The notes below the pieces were generated by a model that saw only the letters and a list, made by a program, of their open reading frames with translations, was not told the DNA's origin and searched no databases. Source: an uncultured bacterium (lineage in GTDB: Bacteria > Bacteroidota > Rhodothermia > Rhodothermales > Rubricoccaceae). From it: DNA of 64,000 bases. Below, in pieces: positions 23,975 to 32,326 of this stretch (position 1 is the first letter of the stretch; every line of letters starts with the position of its first letter). The stretch covers positions 1 to 64,000 of the forward strand of contig CANLSR010000013.1 of NCBI GenBank assembly GCA_947493945.1, given 5' to 3'. Both the position numbers and the translations under genes were made by a program.

Positions 23975-25030
23975 CTAGGAAAGAGAGCGGGTAGAGGCGC
24001 GGACGACCAGCTCGGCGTCCAGGTCGACACGCTGGGGCTCGGCGGGGCCGTCGTCGCCGGCAAACTGGCGGAGCAGGAGGCCGGCGGCCTGGCGGCCCAT
24101 CTCGCGCGACGGCACGCGGACGGTGGTGAGCGGGACGGGCAGGTAGCCCGCCATCTCGATGTCGTCGTAGCCGACCACCGACACGTCGCCCGGTACCGAC
24201 AGGCCCAGCTCGCTCAGCGCACGGAGCGCGCCGATCGCCACCAGGTCGTTGAAGCAGGTGATCGCCGTCGGGCGCGGGCCGTCGCCGGAGAACGCCTCGG
24301 CGGCCACGCGGTAGCCGTCGGCCAGCCGGGCGCCGCCGACGGCCACCACGCCCTCGTGGAACCTGAGCGGCGACTCGCTGAACGCCTCCCGAACACCGGC
24401 CACGCGGTCCTGGCTGTGCTGGGAGTAGGCCGGGCCCGAGATGTGCAGGATGCGCTCGTGCCCGCCGTCGATCAGGTGGCGCGCGGCCATCTTCGAGGCG
24501 CGGACGTTGTCGACCGTCACGGTCGGGACCGGCAGGCCGAGCACGTGGCCCAAGAGCACCAGGGGGAAGCCGCGGCGCTGGAGCAGGAACAGGTGCGACA
24601 GGTCGCCCTCGTCCTCGACCACCGGGGCCACGATGGCCCCGCCGACGCCGTGCTCGCGGAAGGCCTCCAGCACCCGGCCCTCCTCGCGGTACTGGCCCTC
24701 GGACGTCCCCTCGAACAGCGTGAGCCCCTCGTCCGCCAGTCGCTCCCTCACGCCCAGTAGGACGTCGGCGTAGAACGGGTTGTGGGCCTCTTTGACCACG
24801 AACGCGACGCTCCGGGGCCGCTGGCTGGAGTCGCGGAGCGGCGCCGCCCGGGGCAGCTCGTAGTTCAAGCGCCCGATCACGTCGATCACGTGGCGGCGCG
24901 TGGCGGCGCGGACCGAGCCCCGGGCGTTGATGACGGCGGAAACGGTCCCGACGGAGACACCGGCCGCGTCGGCGACGTGGCGGACGGTCACGCGCTTGCT
25001 CCGAGGTTTGAACGTTTCAGTTTCCGCCAC
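23975..25030 (-). CDS. LacI-family transcriptional regulator of the uronate locus
   Basis: A 351-aa repressor from GTG 25030. An in-frame TTG at 25060 would add ten residues. The helix-turn-helix is VTVRHVADAAGVSVGTVSAV followed by the hinge (about 15-70). The periplasmic-binding-like sensor domain spans about 75-345 (SVAFVVKEAHNPFYADVLLG, ISGPAYSQHSQDRVAG, TAITCFNDLVAIGAL, VPGDVSVVGYDDIEMAGYL). It heads the minus arm and is divergent from uxaC. The palindrome ATTGAACGTTCAAT at the uxaC start, and a near copy inside its own first codons (25007-25019), suggest it represses both arms and itself. The inducer is likely a KDG-pathway intermediate, as for KdgR-type regulators. Confidence 0.92.
   Translation of the reverse strand: MAETETFKPRSKRVTVRHVADAAGVSVGTVSAVINARGSVRAATRRHVIDVIGRLNYELPRAAPLRDSSQRPRSVAFVVKEAHNPFYADVLLGVRERLADEGLTLFEGTSEGQYREEGRVLEAFREHGVGGAIVAPVVEDEGDLSHLFLLQRRGFPLVLLGHVLGLPVPTVTVDNVRASKMAARHLIDGGHERILHISGPAYSQHSQDRVAGVREAFSESPLRFHEGVVAVGGARLADGYRVAAEAFSGDGPRPTAITCFNDLVAIGALRALSELGLSVPGDVSVVGYDDIEMAGYLPVPLTTVRVPSREMGRQAAGLLLRQFAGDDGPAEPQRVDLDAELVVRASTRSLS
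25007..25019. promoter_or_regulatory. Second, imperfect LacI operator inside lacI
   Basis: TTTGAACGTTTCA keeps the core GAACGTT of the perfect palindrome at 25197-25210 and lies 190 bp from it, about 18 helical turns. It sits just downstream of the predicted lacI start of transcription. A repressor bound here would block elongation and could loop to the main site. Confidence 0.5.
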
Positions 25031-25058
25031 AGTGGTACCGCTTCCGATGGGAATGTTC

Positions 25059-25095
25059 AATGCCGAGGATACAGGGGCTTGACGGCCCTGTCAAG
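25059..25095 (-). promoter_or_regulatory. Predicted lacI operon promoter with overlapping divergent promoter dyad
   Basis: On the minus strand TTGACA (25094-25089) and TATCCT (25071-25066) are separated by 17 bp, close to a sigma-70 consensus. Transcription would begin near 25060. The -35 lies in a dyad CTTGAC-ggccct-GTCAAG (25078-25095). Its other arm gives TTGACG (25079-25084) with TACTCT (25103-25108) at 18 bp on the plus strand, so the two arms may be read from overlapping divergent promoters. Bacteroidota often use a different primary promoter consensus, which lowers certainty. Confidence 0.55.
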
Positions 25096-25196
25096 TTCGG
25101 CGTACTCTCCGGAAGCGGTTTTTAGAGCCGGGCACTCCGTTTCGCACGGCCCCTCGTACTCTGTTCTCCTGCCTGACACGCGGGGCCCCCTCTGAA

Positions 25197-25210
25197 ATTG
25201 AACGTTCAAT
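25197..25210. promoter_or_regulatory. Palindromic LacI-type operator overlapping the uxaC start
   Basis: ATTGAACGTTCAAT is a perfect 14-bp palindrome with the central CG typical of LacI-family operators. It covers the only plausible start codon of uxaC (TTG 25198-25200). It lies between the divergent lacI and uxaC arms. Confidence 0.75.
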
Positions 25211-26721
25211 CATCCTCTGAACCCCTCGCGCTCCACCCGGACCGCTTTTTCCCGGCCGACCCGGCCGGCCGGAAAGCGGCGCGCGCGGTCTACGACGAGA
25301 CGGCGGCGTTGCCCATCGTGAGCCCCCACGGCCACGTCGACCCGGCGCTGCTGGCTGGCGACCTGCCGTTCCCGGAGCCGACGGAGCTCATCGTGACGCC
25401 GGACCACTACGTGTTTCGGATGCTCCACAGCCAGGGGATCGAGCTCGACGCGCTCGGCATCCCGCGCGCCGACGGGGCGCGAGGCGTGGGCGGCCGGCCG
25501 GGGGCCGCGCCGCGGTCGGTCTGGCGGACGTTCTGCGCGCACTGGTACCTGTTCGCCGGCACGCCGACGCGGGCCTGGCTGGAGTACGTGTTCCACGAGC
25601 TGTTCGGCGTCCGCGTGACGCCGTCGGCCCGGACCGCCGACGCGATCTACGACCAGGTCGCCGAGCGGCTGGCGAGCCCGGAGTACCGCCCGCGCGTGCT
25701 GTTCGAGCGGTTCGGCATCGAGACGCTCGCCACCACCGACGCCGCGACGGACAGCCTCCGGCACCACGCCGCCCTCGACGCCGACGGCTGGAACGCGACG
25801 GTCGCCGGCGGGCGGCGCGTGATCCCGACGTTCCGGCCCGACACGCTCGTCCAGATCGCCCGCCCCGGCTGGCGGGTGGCGCTGGCGGCGCTCGGAGGGG
25901 CCGTCGACGGCGAGATCGACGGCTACCCGGCGTTCGCCGACGCGCTCCGCCAGCGGCGCGCGTTCTTCCGGTCGATGGGCGCCGTGGCCACCGACCACGG
26001 CGCCGAGACGGCCCGGACCGGGTGGCTGCCCGACGACGAGCGAGACGCCGTGTTCGCGCGCGCGCGCGCCGGCACCGCCGGCCCCGCGGACGAGGCGGCG
26101 TTCACGGCCCACATGCTGATGGCGTTCGCCCAGATGAGCACCGAGGACGGCCTCGTGATGCAGCTCCACGCCGGGGCCCTCCGCGACCACAACGGGCCGC
26201 TCGCCGACCGCTTCGGACCCGACAAGGGCGCCGACATCCCGCTGGGGACCGAGTTCACGCGCGCGCTTCGGCCGCTCCTGTCCGCCTTCGGCGGCGACGA
26301 CCGCTTCCGGATGATCGCGTTCACGCTCGACGAGTCGACCTACGCGCGCGAGCTGGCGCCGCTCGCCGGCCACTACCCGGCGCTGACCCTGGGGCCGGCG
26401 TGGTGGTTCCACGACTCCGTCGAGGGCATGCTGCGCTACCGCGAGCGGACCACGGAGACGGCCGGCTTCTACAACACGGCCGGCTTCAACGACGACACGC
26501 GCGCCTTTTGCTCCATCCCGGCCCGCCACGACCTGGCCCGCCGCGTCGACGCTCACTACCTCGGGCGCCTGGTCGCCCGCCACCAGCTCGGGCTGTCGGA
26601 GGCGCGTGAGATCGGCCGCGCCCTCGCCTACGAGCTGCCCAGGCGGGCCTACCGGCTCGGTGAGACCGCCACGGGCGCGGTCGCCGAGCACGGCCTCTCC
26701 ACCAACGGCGCCGCCCCATGA
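25198..26721 (+). CDS. uxaC: Glucuronate isomerase
   Basis: A 507-aa cytoplasmic metal-dependent isomerase that converts glucuronate to fructuronate (also galacturonate to tagaturonate). The opening LALHPDRFFPADPAGRKAAR and LPIVSPHGHVDPALL are family hallmarks, and later motifs include YVFRMLHSQGIEL, MQLHAGALRDHN and RDTRAF-like FNDDTRAFCSIPARHDLARR. A stop at 25174 and family homology from about residue 11 leave only CTG 25192 or TTG 25198 as starts, both at the operator. It opens the plus arm. Its final codons overlap dctP (ATGA, 26718-26721). Confidence 0.95.
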   Translation: MNVQSSSEPLALHPDRFFPADPAGRKAARAVYDETAALPIVSPHGHVDPALLAGDLPFPEPTELIVTPDHYVFRMLHSQGIELDALGIPRADGARGVGGRPGAAPRSVWRTFCAHWYLFAGTPTRAWLEYVFHELFGVRVTPSARTADAIYDQVAERLASPEYRPRVLFERFGIETLATTDAATDSLRHHAALDADGWNATVAGGRRVIPTFRPDTLVQIARPGWRVALAALGGAVDGEIDGYPAFADALRQRRAFFRSMGAVATDHGAETARTGWLPDDERDAVFARARAGTAGPADEAAFTAHMLMAFAQMSTEDGLVMQLHAGALRDHNGPLADRFGPDKGADIPLGTEFTRALRPLLSAFGGDDRFRMIAFTLDESTYARELAPLAGHYPALTLGPAWWFHDSVEGMLRYRERTTETAGFYNTAGFNDDTRAFCSIPARHDLARRVDAHYLGRLVARHQLGLSEAREIGRALAYELPRRAYRLGETATGAVAEHGLSTNGAAP

Positions 26722-27779
26722 CCCGACCCGTCCTCCTGGTCGCGCTGGCGGTGCTCGCCGGCGGGTGCGCCTCCGGCCCGGCCGGCGCCGGCGCCGGCGA
26801 CGCGCGCGTGCTCCGCCTGGGGCACGGCCTGAGCACCGACCACCCGGTCCACCTCGCCATGCTGGCGATGGCGGCCCACGTCGACTCCGCCTCGGCCGGC
26901 CGGCTCCAGATCGCCGTCTACCCGTCGGGCCAGCTCGGGTCGGAGCGCGAGTGCCTGGAGCTGCTCCAGATCGGCAGCCTGGCCATGACCAAGGTGTCGT
27001 CGAGCGTGCTGGAGGGCTTCAGCCCCGAGTTCGCCGTCTTTTCCCTCCCCTACCTGTTCCGCGACGAGGCCCACCGGCTGGCGTTCTTCGACAGCGACGT
27101 CGGCCACGAGATCTTGGACTCGGCGGAGGCCTTCCGGCTCAAGGGGCTCACGTACTACGACGCCGGCGCGCGGAGCTACTACACCGTCGACCGGCCCGTC
27201 CGCACCCCGGCCGACCTGCGGGGCCTGAAGATCCGGGTCCAGGAGAGCCCGACCTCGATGGCCATGGTGCGCGCGATGGGCGGCAGCCCGACGCCGATCT
27301 CGTGGGGCGAGCTCTACACGGCGCTCCAGCAGGGCGTGGTGGACGGGGCGGAAAACAACCCGCCGAGCTTTTTCCTGTCGCGCCACTACGAGGTCGCGAA
27401 GTACTACGTGCTCAACGAGCACACGGCCGTCCCGGACGTGCTGACCATCGGGACGCCCCTCTGGACCGCGCTCTCGGATCAGGAGAGGGCGTGGCTCCAG
27501 GAGGCCGCCGACGCCAGCGCGGACCTGGAAGAGCGCCTGTGGCACGAGGCGACGGTCGAGGCGCTCGCGGCCGTCACCGAGGCCGGCGTCGAGGTGGTCG
27601 AGATGTCCGCCGCCGACCGCCAGCCGTTCTCCGACGCCGTCGCCGCGATGCTCTCCGGCGCCGACCCGGCCACGCGCGCGCTGATCGATCGCGTCCAGGC
27701 CATCGAGACTGCGCCCGCCCTCGACCCGCCCGCGACGACCGCCAGCGCGGCGCCCTCTCGCCCCGAGGCCCAGCCATGA
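26718..27779 (+). CDS. dctP: TRAP transporter substrate-binding lipoprotein, DctP family
   Basis: A 353-aa periplasmic receptor. Its lipobox (LAGGC, Cys near residue 17) predicts lipid anchoring, as is common in this lineage. The DctP fold is shown by VLRLGHGLSTDHPVHLAM, YPSGQLGSERECLELLQIG, the conserved carboxylate-binding Arg in LRGLKIRVQESPTSMAM, and WGELYTALQQGVVDGAENN. A uronate ligand is inferred from the neighbours. An Ala/Pro-rich tail of about 25 residues follows the domain. It overlaps uxaC upstream and dctQ downstream by ATGA. Confidence 0.92.
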   Translation: MTRPVLLVALAVLAGGCASGPAGAGAGDARVLRLGHGLSTDHPVHLAMLAMAAHVDSASAGRLQIAVYPSGQLGSERECLELLQIGSLAMTKVSSSVLEGFSPEFAVFSLPYLFRDEAHRLAFFDSDVGHEILDSAEAFRLKGLTYYDAGARSYYTVDRPVRTPADLRGLKIRVQESPTSMAMVRAMGGSPTPISWGELYTALQQGVVDGAENNPPSFFLSRHYEVAKYYVLNEHTAVPDVLTIGTPLWTALSDQERAWLQEAADASADLEERLWHEATVEALAAVTEAGVEVVEMSAADRQPFSDAVAAMLSGADPATRALIDRVQAIETAPALDPPATTASAAPSRPEAQP

Positions 27780-28369
27780 CCGAGCGCTCTCTGCTCCGCG
27801 CCACGCCCGACGGCGGCTTCAAGGGCACGCTCGACCGCGCGCTAGCGTGGGCCTGCGTCGCGCTGATGGGCCTGAGCGTGGTCAACGTGCTCTGGCAGGT
27901 CGTCACGCGCTTTGTGTTGGGCAACCCGAGCGGGTTCACCGACGAGCTCGCACGGTTCCTCCTGATCTGGCTCGGCATGATCGGCGCCGCCTACGCCGTC
28001 GGCCAGCGGATGCACCTCGCCATCGACCTGCTCCCGCGCGTGCTGGACGGCCGGCCCAAGGCCCGCGCCGCGCTGGGCGTTTTCCTCCAGGGCGCCATCC
28101 TGGCCTTCGCGCTCGGCGTGATGGTCTACGGCGGCGGCAACCTGGTGCGGCTGACCACGCTCCTGGCCCAGCGCTCGGCCGCGCTGGGCGTGTCGCTGGG
28201 CGCCGTCTACAGCGTGCTCCCGATTGCCGGCGCCGTGATCGCGCTCTACGCCGGGCTGGGCATCGCGGGGCACGTCCGGGTGCTGACCGGCTCGCGCCCC
28301 CCGGGCGCCGACGTGATCGAGGGCTCGGGGCAGGACGAGCTCACCGTCGCCAACGACCCCAGAATCTGA
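27776..28369 (+). CDS. dctQ: TRAP transporter small membrane subunit
   Basis: A 197-aa protein with four predicted membrane helices (about 25-47, 62-80, 102-124, 143-163). The DctQ signature WQVVTRFVLGNPSGFTDELA-RFLLIWLGMIGAAYAVGQRMHLAID is present. It forms the inner-membrane complex with DctM and, with DctP, drives sodium-coupled uptake. Its stop TGA and the dctM ATG share one base (28367-28371). Confidence 0.93.
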   Translation: MTERSLLRATPDGGFKGTLDRALAWACVALMGLSVVNVLWQVVTRFVLGNPSGFTDELARFLLIWLGMIGAAYAVGQRMHLAIDLLPRVLDGRPKARAALGVFLQGAILAFALGVMVYGGGNLVRLTTLLAQRSAALGVSLGAVYSVLPIAGAVIALYAGLGIAGHVRVLTGSRPPGADVIEGSGQDELTVANDPRI

Positions 28370-29679
28370 TGGAGACCGCCCTCGCCGCTGACCCGGTGGC
28401 CATCGCCGTGCTGGTCGGGACCTTCGTGGTGCTGCTGGCGCTCGGCGTCCGCGTGGCGTTCGCGATCGGCCTGGCGACCGTCGTCACGATGATGCTGTCC
28501 ATCGGGCCGACGGCCGCGCTCACGACGGTCGCCCAGCGCATGGCGACCGGGCTCGACAGCTTTACGCTGCTCGCGATCCCCTTCTTTATCCTGGCGGGCC
28601 AGCTGATGAACCGCGGCGGCATCGCGACGCGGCTGATCGACTTTGCCAAGTCGCTCCTGGGGCCGCTGCCGGGCGGCCTGGCCTTTGTCAACGTGCTCGC
28701 GTCGATGCTTTTCGGCGCCATCTCGGGCTCGGCCGTCGCCGCCGCCTCCGCCATCGGCGCGACGGTCGGGCCGCGCATGGTCGAGGAGGGCTACGACCGC
28801 GACTTCGCGGCGGCGGTCAACATCACCTCGGCCACGACGGGCCTCATCATTCCGCCCTCGAACGTGCTCATCATCTACTCGCTGGCGTCGGGCGGTGCGT
28901 CGATCGCGGCGCTGTTCCTGGCGGGCTACGTGCCGGGCCTGGTCGTGGGGGGGATGCTGATGGCCGTGGCCGGCGTGACGGCCTGGCGGCGCGGGTACCC
29001 CACGGCCGAGCGGTCGGCGCTGGGCGAGATCGGGCGGCGCTTTGTGGTCGCGCTGCCGAGCCTGTTCCTGCTCGTCGTCGTGATCGGCGGGATCGTGGGC
29101 GGCATCTTTACCGCGACCGAGGCGGCGGCCGTGGCCGTCGTCTACGCCGGGGCGCTCGCCTTCGTCTACCGCGGGATCACGCTCCGCGACCTGCCCCAGA
29201 TCCTGCTCGACGCGACCTCGACGACGGCCATCGTGCTGCTCCTGATCGCGGTGTCGATCGCGATGTCGTGGATCATGGCCTACGTCAACCTGCCCCAGGC
29301 CATCGCCGGGGCCGTGGGCTCGGTCGAGAGCCCGCTGGCGGTGTTCCTGCTCATCAACGTGGTGCTCCTGTTCGTGGGCGTCTTTATGGACATGACGCCC
29401 GCGATCCTGATCTTCACGCCCATCTTCCTGCCCGTCGTGGTGGAGCTGGGCATGGACCCGGTCCACTTCGGGATCGTGATGGTCCTCAACCTGTGCATCG
29501 GGCTGTGCACGCCGCCGGTCGGGAGCGTGCTGTTCGTGGGCGTCGGCGTGGCCGAGACGACGATCGCGCGCGTGGTGCGCCCGCTCCTCCCCCTGTTTGT
29601 GGCCATGCTCGTCGCGCTCGCCCTCGTGACGGCGTTCCCCGGCCTGTCGCTCTGGCTCCCCTCCCTGTTCGGTTACTAG
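28369..29679 (+). CDS. dctM: TRAP transporter large membrane subunit
   Basis: A 436-aa transporter with about 12 hydrophobic segments. DctM motifs include IPFFILAGQLMNRGGIATRL, MLFGAISGSAVAAASAIGAT, SATTGLIIPPSNVLIIYSL and LCIGLCTPPVGSVLFVGVGV. It carries out the sodium-coupled translocation step for substrate delivered by DctP. It is the third gene of the dctPQM cassette inside the uronate operon and ends 3 bp before uxuB. Confidence 0.95.
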   Translation: METALAADPVAIAVLVGTFVVLLALGVRVAFAIGLATVVTMMLSIGPTAALTTVAQRMATGLDSFTLLAIPFFILAGQLMNRGGIATRLIDFAKSLLGPLPGGLAFVNVLASMLFGAISGSAVAAASAIGATVGPRMVEEGYDRDFAAAVNITSATTGLIIPPSNVLIIYSLASGGASIAALFLAGYVPGLVVGGMLMAVAGVTAWRRGYPTAERSALGEIGRRFVVALPSLFLLVVVIGGIVGGIFTATEAAAVAVVYAGALAFVYRGITLRDLPQILLDATSTTAIVLLLIAVSIAMSWIMAYVNLPQAIAGAVGSVESPLAVFLLINVVLLFVGVFMDMTPAILIFTPIFLPVVVELGMDPVHFGIVMVLNLCIGLCTPPVGSVLFVGVGVAETTIARVVRPLLPLFVAMLVALALVTAFPGLSLWLPSLFGY

Positions 29680-29682
29680 CTC

Positions 29683-30510
29683 GTGCTCGACTCCTCCCCC
29701 TCTGAGTTCCGCCTGGACGGCCGCGTGGTCGTCGTCACCGGCGGCTACGGCGTGCTCGGCTCTGCGATGGCGCGCGGCCTCATGGGCGCCGGCGCCTCGG
29801 TCGTCCTCCTCGGCCGCAGCGCCGGCAAGGCCGAGGCCGCCGCCGCCGCGCTCGACGCGTCCGGCGAGCGTGCCCTCGGCGTCGCCGCCGACGTCCTCGA
29901 CCCCGACGCGCTGGCGGCGGCCCGCGACGCCGTGCGGGGCCGGTTCGGCCGGGTCGACGCCCTCGTCAACGCGGCCGGCGGCAACGTCCAGGGCGCCACC
30001 CTGGCGCCGGGCGACAGCCCCTTCGGCCTTGACGCCGGCGCGTGGCGCCAGGTGGTCGACCTCAACCTGGTCGGGACCGTGCTCCCCACCCAGGTGTTCG
30101 GCGAGGCCATCGCGGAGCGGGGCGAGGGGGCCGTCGTCAACGTGTCCTCGATGACCGCCAGCCGGGTGATCTCGCGGGTGGCGGGCTACTCGGCGGCCAA
30201 GGCGGCCGTCGACCAGTACACGCGCTGGATGGCCGTCGAACTGGCCAAGCAGACCGGGGGCAAGGTGCGCGTCAACGCCGTCGCGCCGGGCTTTTTCGTG
30301 GCCGACCAGAACCGGGACCTGTTGCTCGACGGCGACGGCGGCCTGACCGAGCGGGGCCAGGCGATCGTCGACCACACGCCCGCCGGGCGGTTCGGCGAGC
30401 CCGACGAGGTGGCCGGGGCGGTCGTGTTTTTGTGCTCGCCCGCGGCCCGGTTCGTCACCGGCACGGTGCTCGCCATCGACGGAGGGTTCTCGGCCTACGG
30501 GGGGTTTTAA
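29683..30510 (+). CDS. uxuB: SDR-type D-mannonate oxidoreductase (fructuronate reductase)
   Basis: A 275-aa short-chain dehydrogenase starting at GTG 29683. It has TGGYGVLGSAMARGL (cofactor loop), VNAAGGNV and the SSMTA...YSAAKAAVDQ triad region. The C-terminal RFGEPDEVAGAVVFLCSPAA is standard. Being flanked by uxaC-dctPQM and uxuA, it most likely reduces fructuronate to mannonate, as the SDR-type UxuB of Bacillus does, rather than being the long-chain enterobacterial UxuB. The length and the extra loop (about 85-110) fit this subgroup. Specificity is context-based. Confidence 0.82.
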   Translation: MLDSSPSEFRLDGRVVVVTGGYGVLGSAMARGLMGAGASVVLLGRSAGKAEAAAAALDASGERALGVAADVLDPDALAAARDAVRGRFGRVDALVNAAGGNVQGATLAPGDSPFGLDAGAWRQVVDLNLVGTVLPTQVFGEAIAERGEGAVVNVSSMTASRVISRVAGYSAAKAAVDQYTRWMAVELAKQTGGKVRVNAVAPGFFVADQNRDLLLDGDGGLTERGQAIVDHTPAGRFGEPDEVAGAVVFLCSPAARFVTGTVLAIDGGFSAYGGF

Positions 30511-30512
30511 CT

Positions 30513-31583
30513 ATGAAGCTGTCTTTCCGCTGGTACGGCGAGTCCGACCCCGTCACCCTCGGGGCCATCCGCCAGATCCCGGGCGTGACCGGCATCGTGA
30601 GCGCGCTCTACGACGTCGCGCCGGGCGAGGCCTGGACCGCCGACGCCGTCGTCTCCCTCCGCCAGCGCGTCGAGAGCGCCGGGCTGGCCCTGACGTGCAT
30701 CGAGTCGATCCCCGTGCCGGAGGGGATCAAGCTGGGGACCGACGACCGCGAGCGGTTGGCCGACGCCTGGTGCCGCTCCGCCGAGGCCGTGGGCGCGGCC
30801 GGCGTGCCCGTGGTGTGCTACAACTTTATGCCCGTGTTCGACTGGACGCGGACGGACCTCTCGCGCCCGCTCCCGGACGGCTCGGAGGCGCTGGCCTACG
30901 TCGAGGGCGAGCTGGCGGAGGTCGAGGCGGCGCTGGCGTCGGGGGGCCTGCCCGGCTGGATGGACGCCCACTCGCCGGACGACCTGCGCCGCCTGTTCGC
31001 GGCCTACGCCGAGGTCGACCACGAGGCCATGTGGGACCACCTGGGGTGGTTCCTGGAGCGCGCCGTGCCGGCGGCCGAGTCGGCCGGCGTCCGGCTGGCG
31101 ATCCACCCCGACGACCCGCCGTGGCCGCTGTTCGGGTTGCCACGCGTGGTCACGTCGGCGGCGGCCTTCGACCGCGTCTGCGACCTGGTCGACCGCCCGG
31201 CCAACGGCGTCACGTTCTGCACCGGCTCGCTTGGCTCCGACCCGGCCCAGGTCGCGGGGCTCCCCGCCGACGCCGCCCGGCTGGCGGGACGCGGGCGGCT
31301 GCATTTCGCCCACCTCCGCAACGTCCGCCAGCTGGGCGCCCCGGGCGGCCCGGGGCGGGACTTTACCGAGACGGCTCACGACGACGGCGACGTCGACCTG
31401 GGAGCCGTCGTCGGAGCCCTCGCCCGCGCCGGCTTCGACGGCCCGCTGCGCCCCGACCACGGCCGCCAGATCTGGACCGAGCGCGACAACCCCTCCGTCC
31501 GCCCCGGCTACGGCCTGTTCGACCGCGCCCTCGGCGCGACCTATCTGAACGGCCTCTGGACGGCCCACACCTCCGACCCCTAG
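30513..31583 (+). CDS. uxuA: Mannonate dehydratase
   Basis: A 356-aa TIM-barrel enzyme that dehydrates D-mannonate to 2-keto-3-deoxygluconate. It starts 2 bp after uxuB. Family features include KLSFRWYGESDPVTLGAIRQ (start), the metal/acid region AIHPDDPPWPLFGLPRVV, VTFCTGSLGSDPAQV, GRLHFAHLRNVRQLG, and DHGRQIWTERDNPSVRPGYG near the C-terminus. It is slightly shorter than the 394-aa E. coli enzyme but contains all these blocks. Its product joins the KduI/KduD branch at KDG. Confidence 0.95.
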   Translation: MKLSFRWYGESDPVTLGAIRQIPGVTGIVSALYDVAPGEAWTADAVVSLRQRVESAGLALTCIESIPVPEGIKLGTDDRERLADAWCRSAEAVGAAGVPVVCYNFMPVFDWTRTDLSRPLPDGSEALAYVEGELAEVEAALASGGLPGWMDAHSPDDLRRLFAAYAEVDHEAMWDHLGWFLERAVPAAESAGVRLAIHPDDPPWPLFGLPRVVTSAAAFDRVCDLVDRPANGVTFCTGSLGSDPAQVAGLPADAARLAGRGRLHFAHLRNVRQLGAPGGPGRDFTETAHDDGDVDLGAVVGALARAGFDGPLRPDHGRQIWTERDNPSVRPGYGLFDRALGATYLNGLWTAHTSDP

Positions 31584-31587
31584 CCCC

Positions 31588-32262
31588 ATGGCCCCCCGCC
31601 CCCCCCTCGACACTCCCCCCGCGGCCACCCGCGCCGACGTCGTCCGCTGGATCGAGCGCGACCGGGCCGTGGCCGTCGTCCGCACCGACGAGCCCGAAAA
31701 GCTGGTCGAGATCGCCCGGGCCCTCCAGGCCGGCGGCGTCGCCTGCTTCGAGGTCACGATGACCGTGCCCAACGCCATCGAGGGCATCCAGGCCGTGACC
31801 GAGGCCATGCGCGGGAGCGTGCTCGTCGGCGCCGGCTCGGTGACCGACGCCGAGACCGCCCAGCGGGCCGTCGAGGCCGGCGCGCGCTACGTCGTCTCGC
31901 CCGTCTTCAAGCCGGAGGTGGTCGAGGCCGCCCACGCGCTCGACGCCGCCGCCATGCCCGGCTGCTTTACCCCGACGGAGATCCTCACCGCCTACGAGGC
32001 CGGCGCCGACGTGGTGAAGGTGTTCCCCGCCGGCGCCCTCGGGCCCGGCTTTGTCCGGGGCGTGCTGGCCCCGCTCCCGTACCTCAAGCTCATGCCGACC
32101 GGCGGCGTCTCGCTCGACAACGCCGCCGAGTGGCTCCGCGCCGGCGCCGTGGCCGTCGGCGCCGGCTCGGCGCTCGTCGCCACCGACGCCGTGGCCGCGG
32201 GCGACTGGGGCCGGCTGACGGCCAACGCCCGCCGCCTCCGGGCCTCCGTCGACGCCGCCTAG
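31588..32262 (+). CDS. eda: KDPG/KHG aldolase
   Basis: A 224-aa class I aldolase that splits 2-keto-3-deoxy-6-phosphogluconate to pyruvate and glyceraldehyde-3-phosphate. Active-site motifs are the Glu in CFEVTMTVPNAIEG and the Schiff-base Lys in ADVVKVFPAGALGPGFVRG. PTGGVSLDNAAEWLRAGAVAV forms the phosphate site. It begins 4 bp after uxuA. It completes the pathway together with kdgK downstream. Confidence 0.95.
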   Translation: MAPRPPLDTPPAATRADVVRWIERDRAVAVVRTDEPEKLVEIARALQAGGVACFEVTMTVPNAIEGIQAVTEAMRGSVLVGAGSVTDAETAQRAVEAGARYVVSPVFKPEVVEAAHALDAAAMPGCFTPTEILTAYEAGADVVKVFPAGALGPGFVRGVLAPLPYLKLMPTGGVSLDNAAEWLRAGAVAVGAGSALVATDAVAAGDWGRLTANARRLRASVDAA

Positions 32263-32326
32263 CCGCCCCGGCCCGCGACCCCGCTCCGGGCGGGGCACTC
32301 CCTCCCCCCTCCCCCACCCACTCCCC

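Noticed and set aside
26718..29679. Specific alginate monomer transporter
   Set aside because: DctPQM is clear, but the ligand cannot be read from sequence. Neighbouring glucuronate enzymes make a general uronate ligand the safer call.
28246..30375. A long minus-strand frame opposite dctM and uxuB
   Set aside because: Composition is His/Arg/Asp/Gly-rich, as expected for the antisense of membrane-protein codons. DctM on the plus strand is unambiguous.
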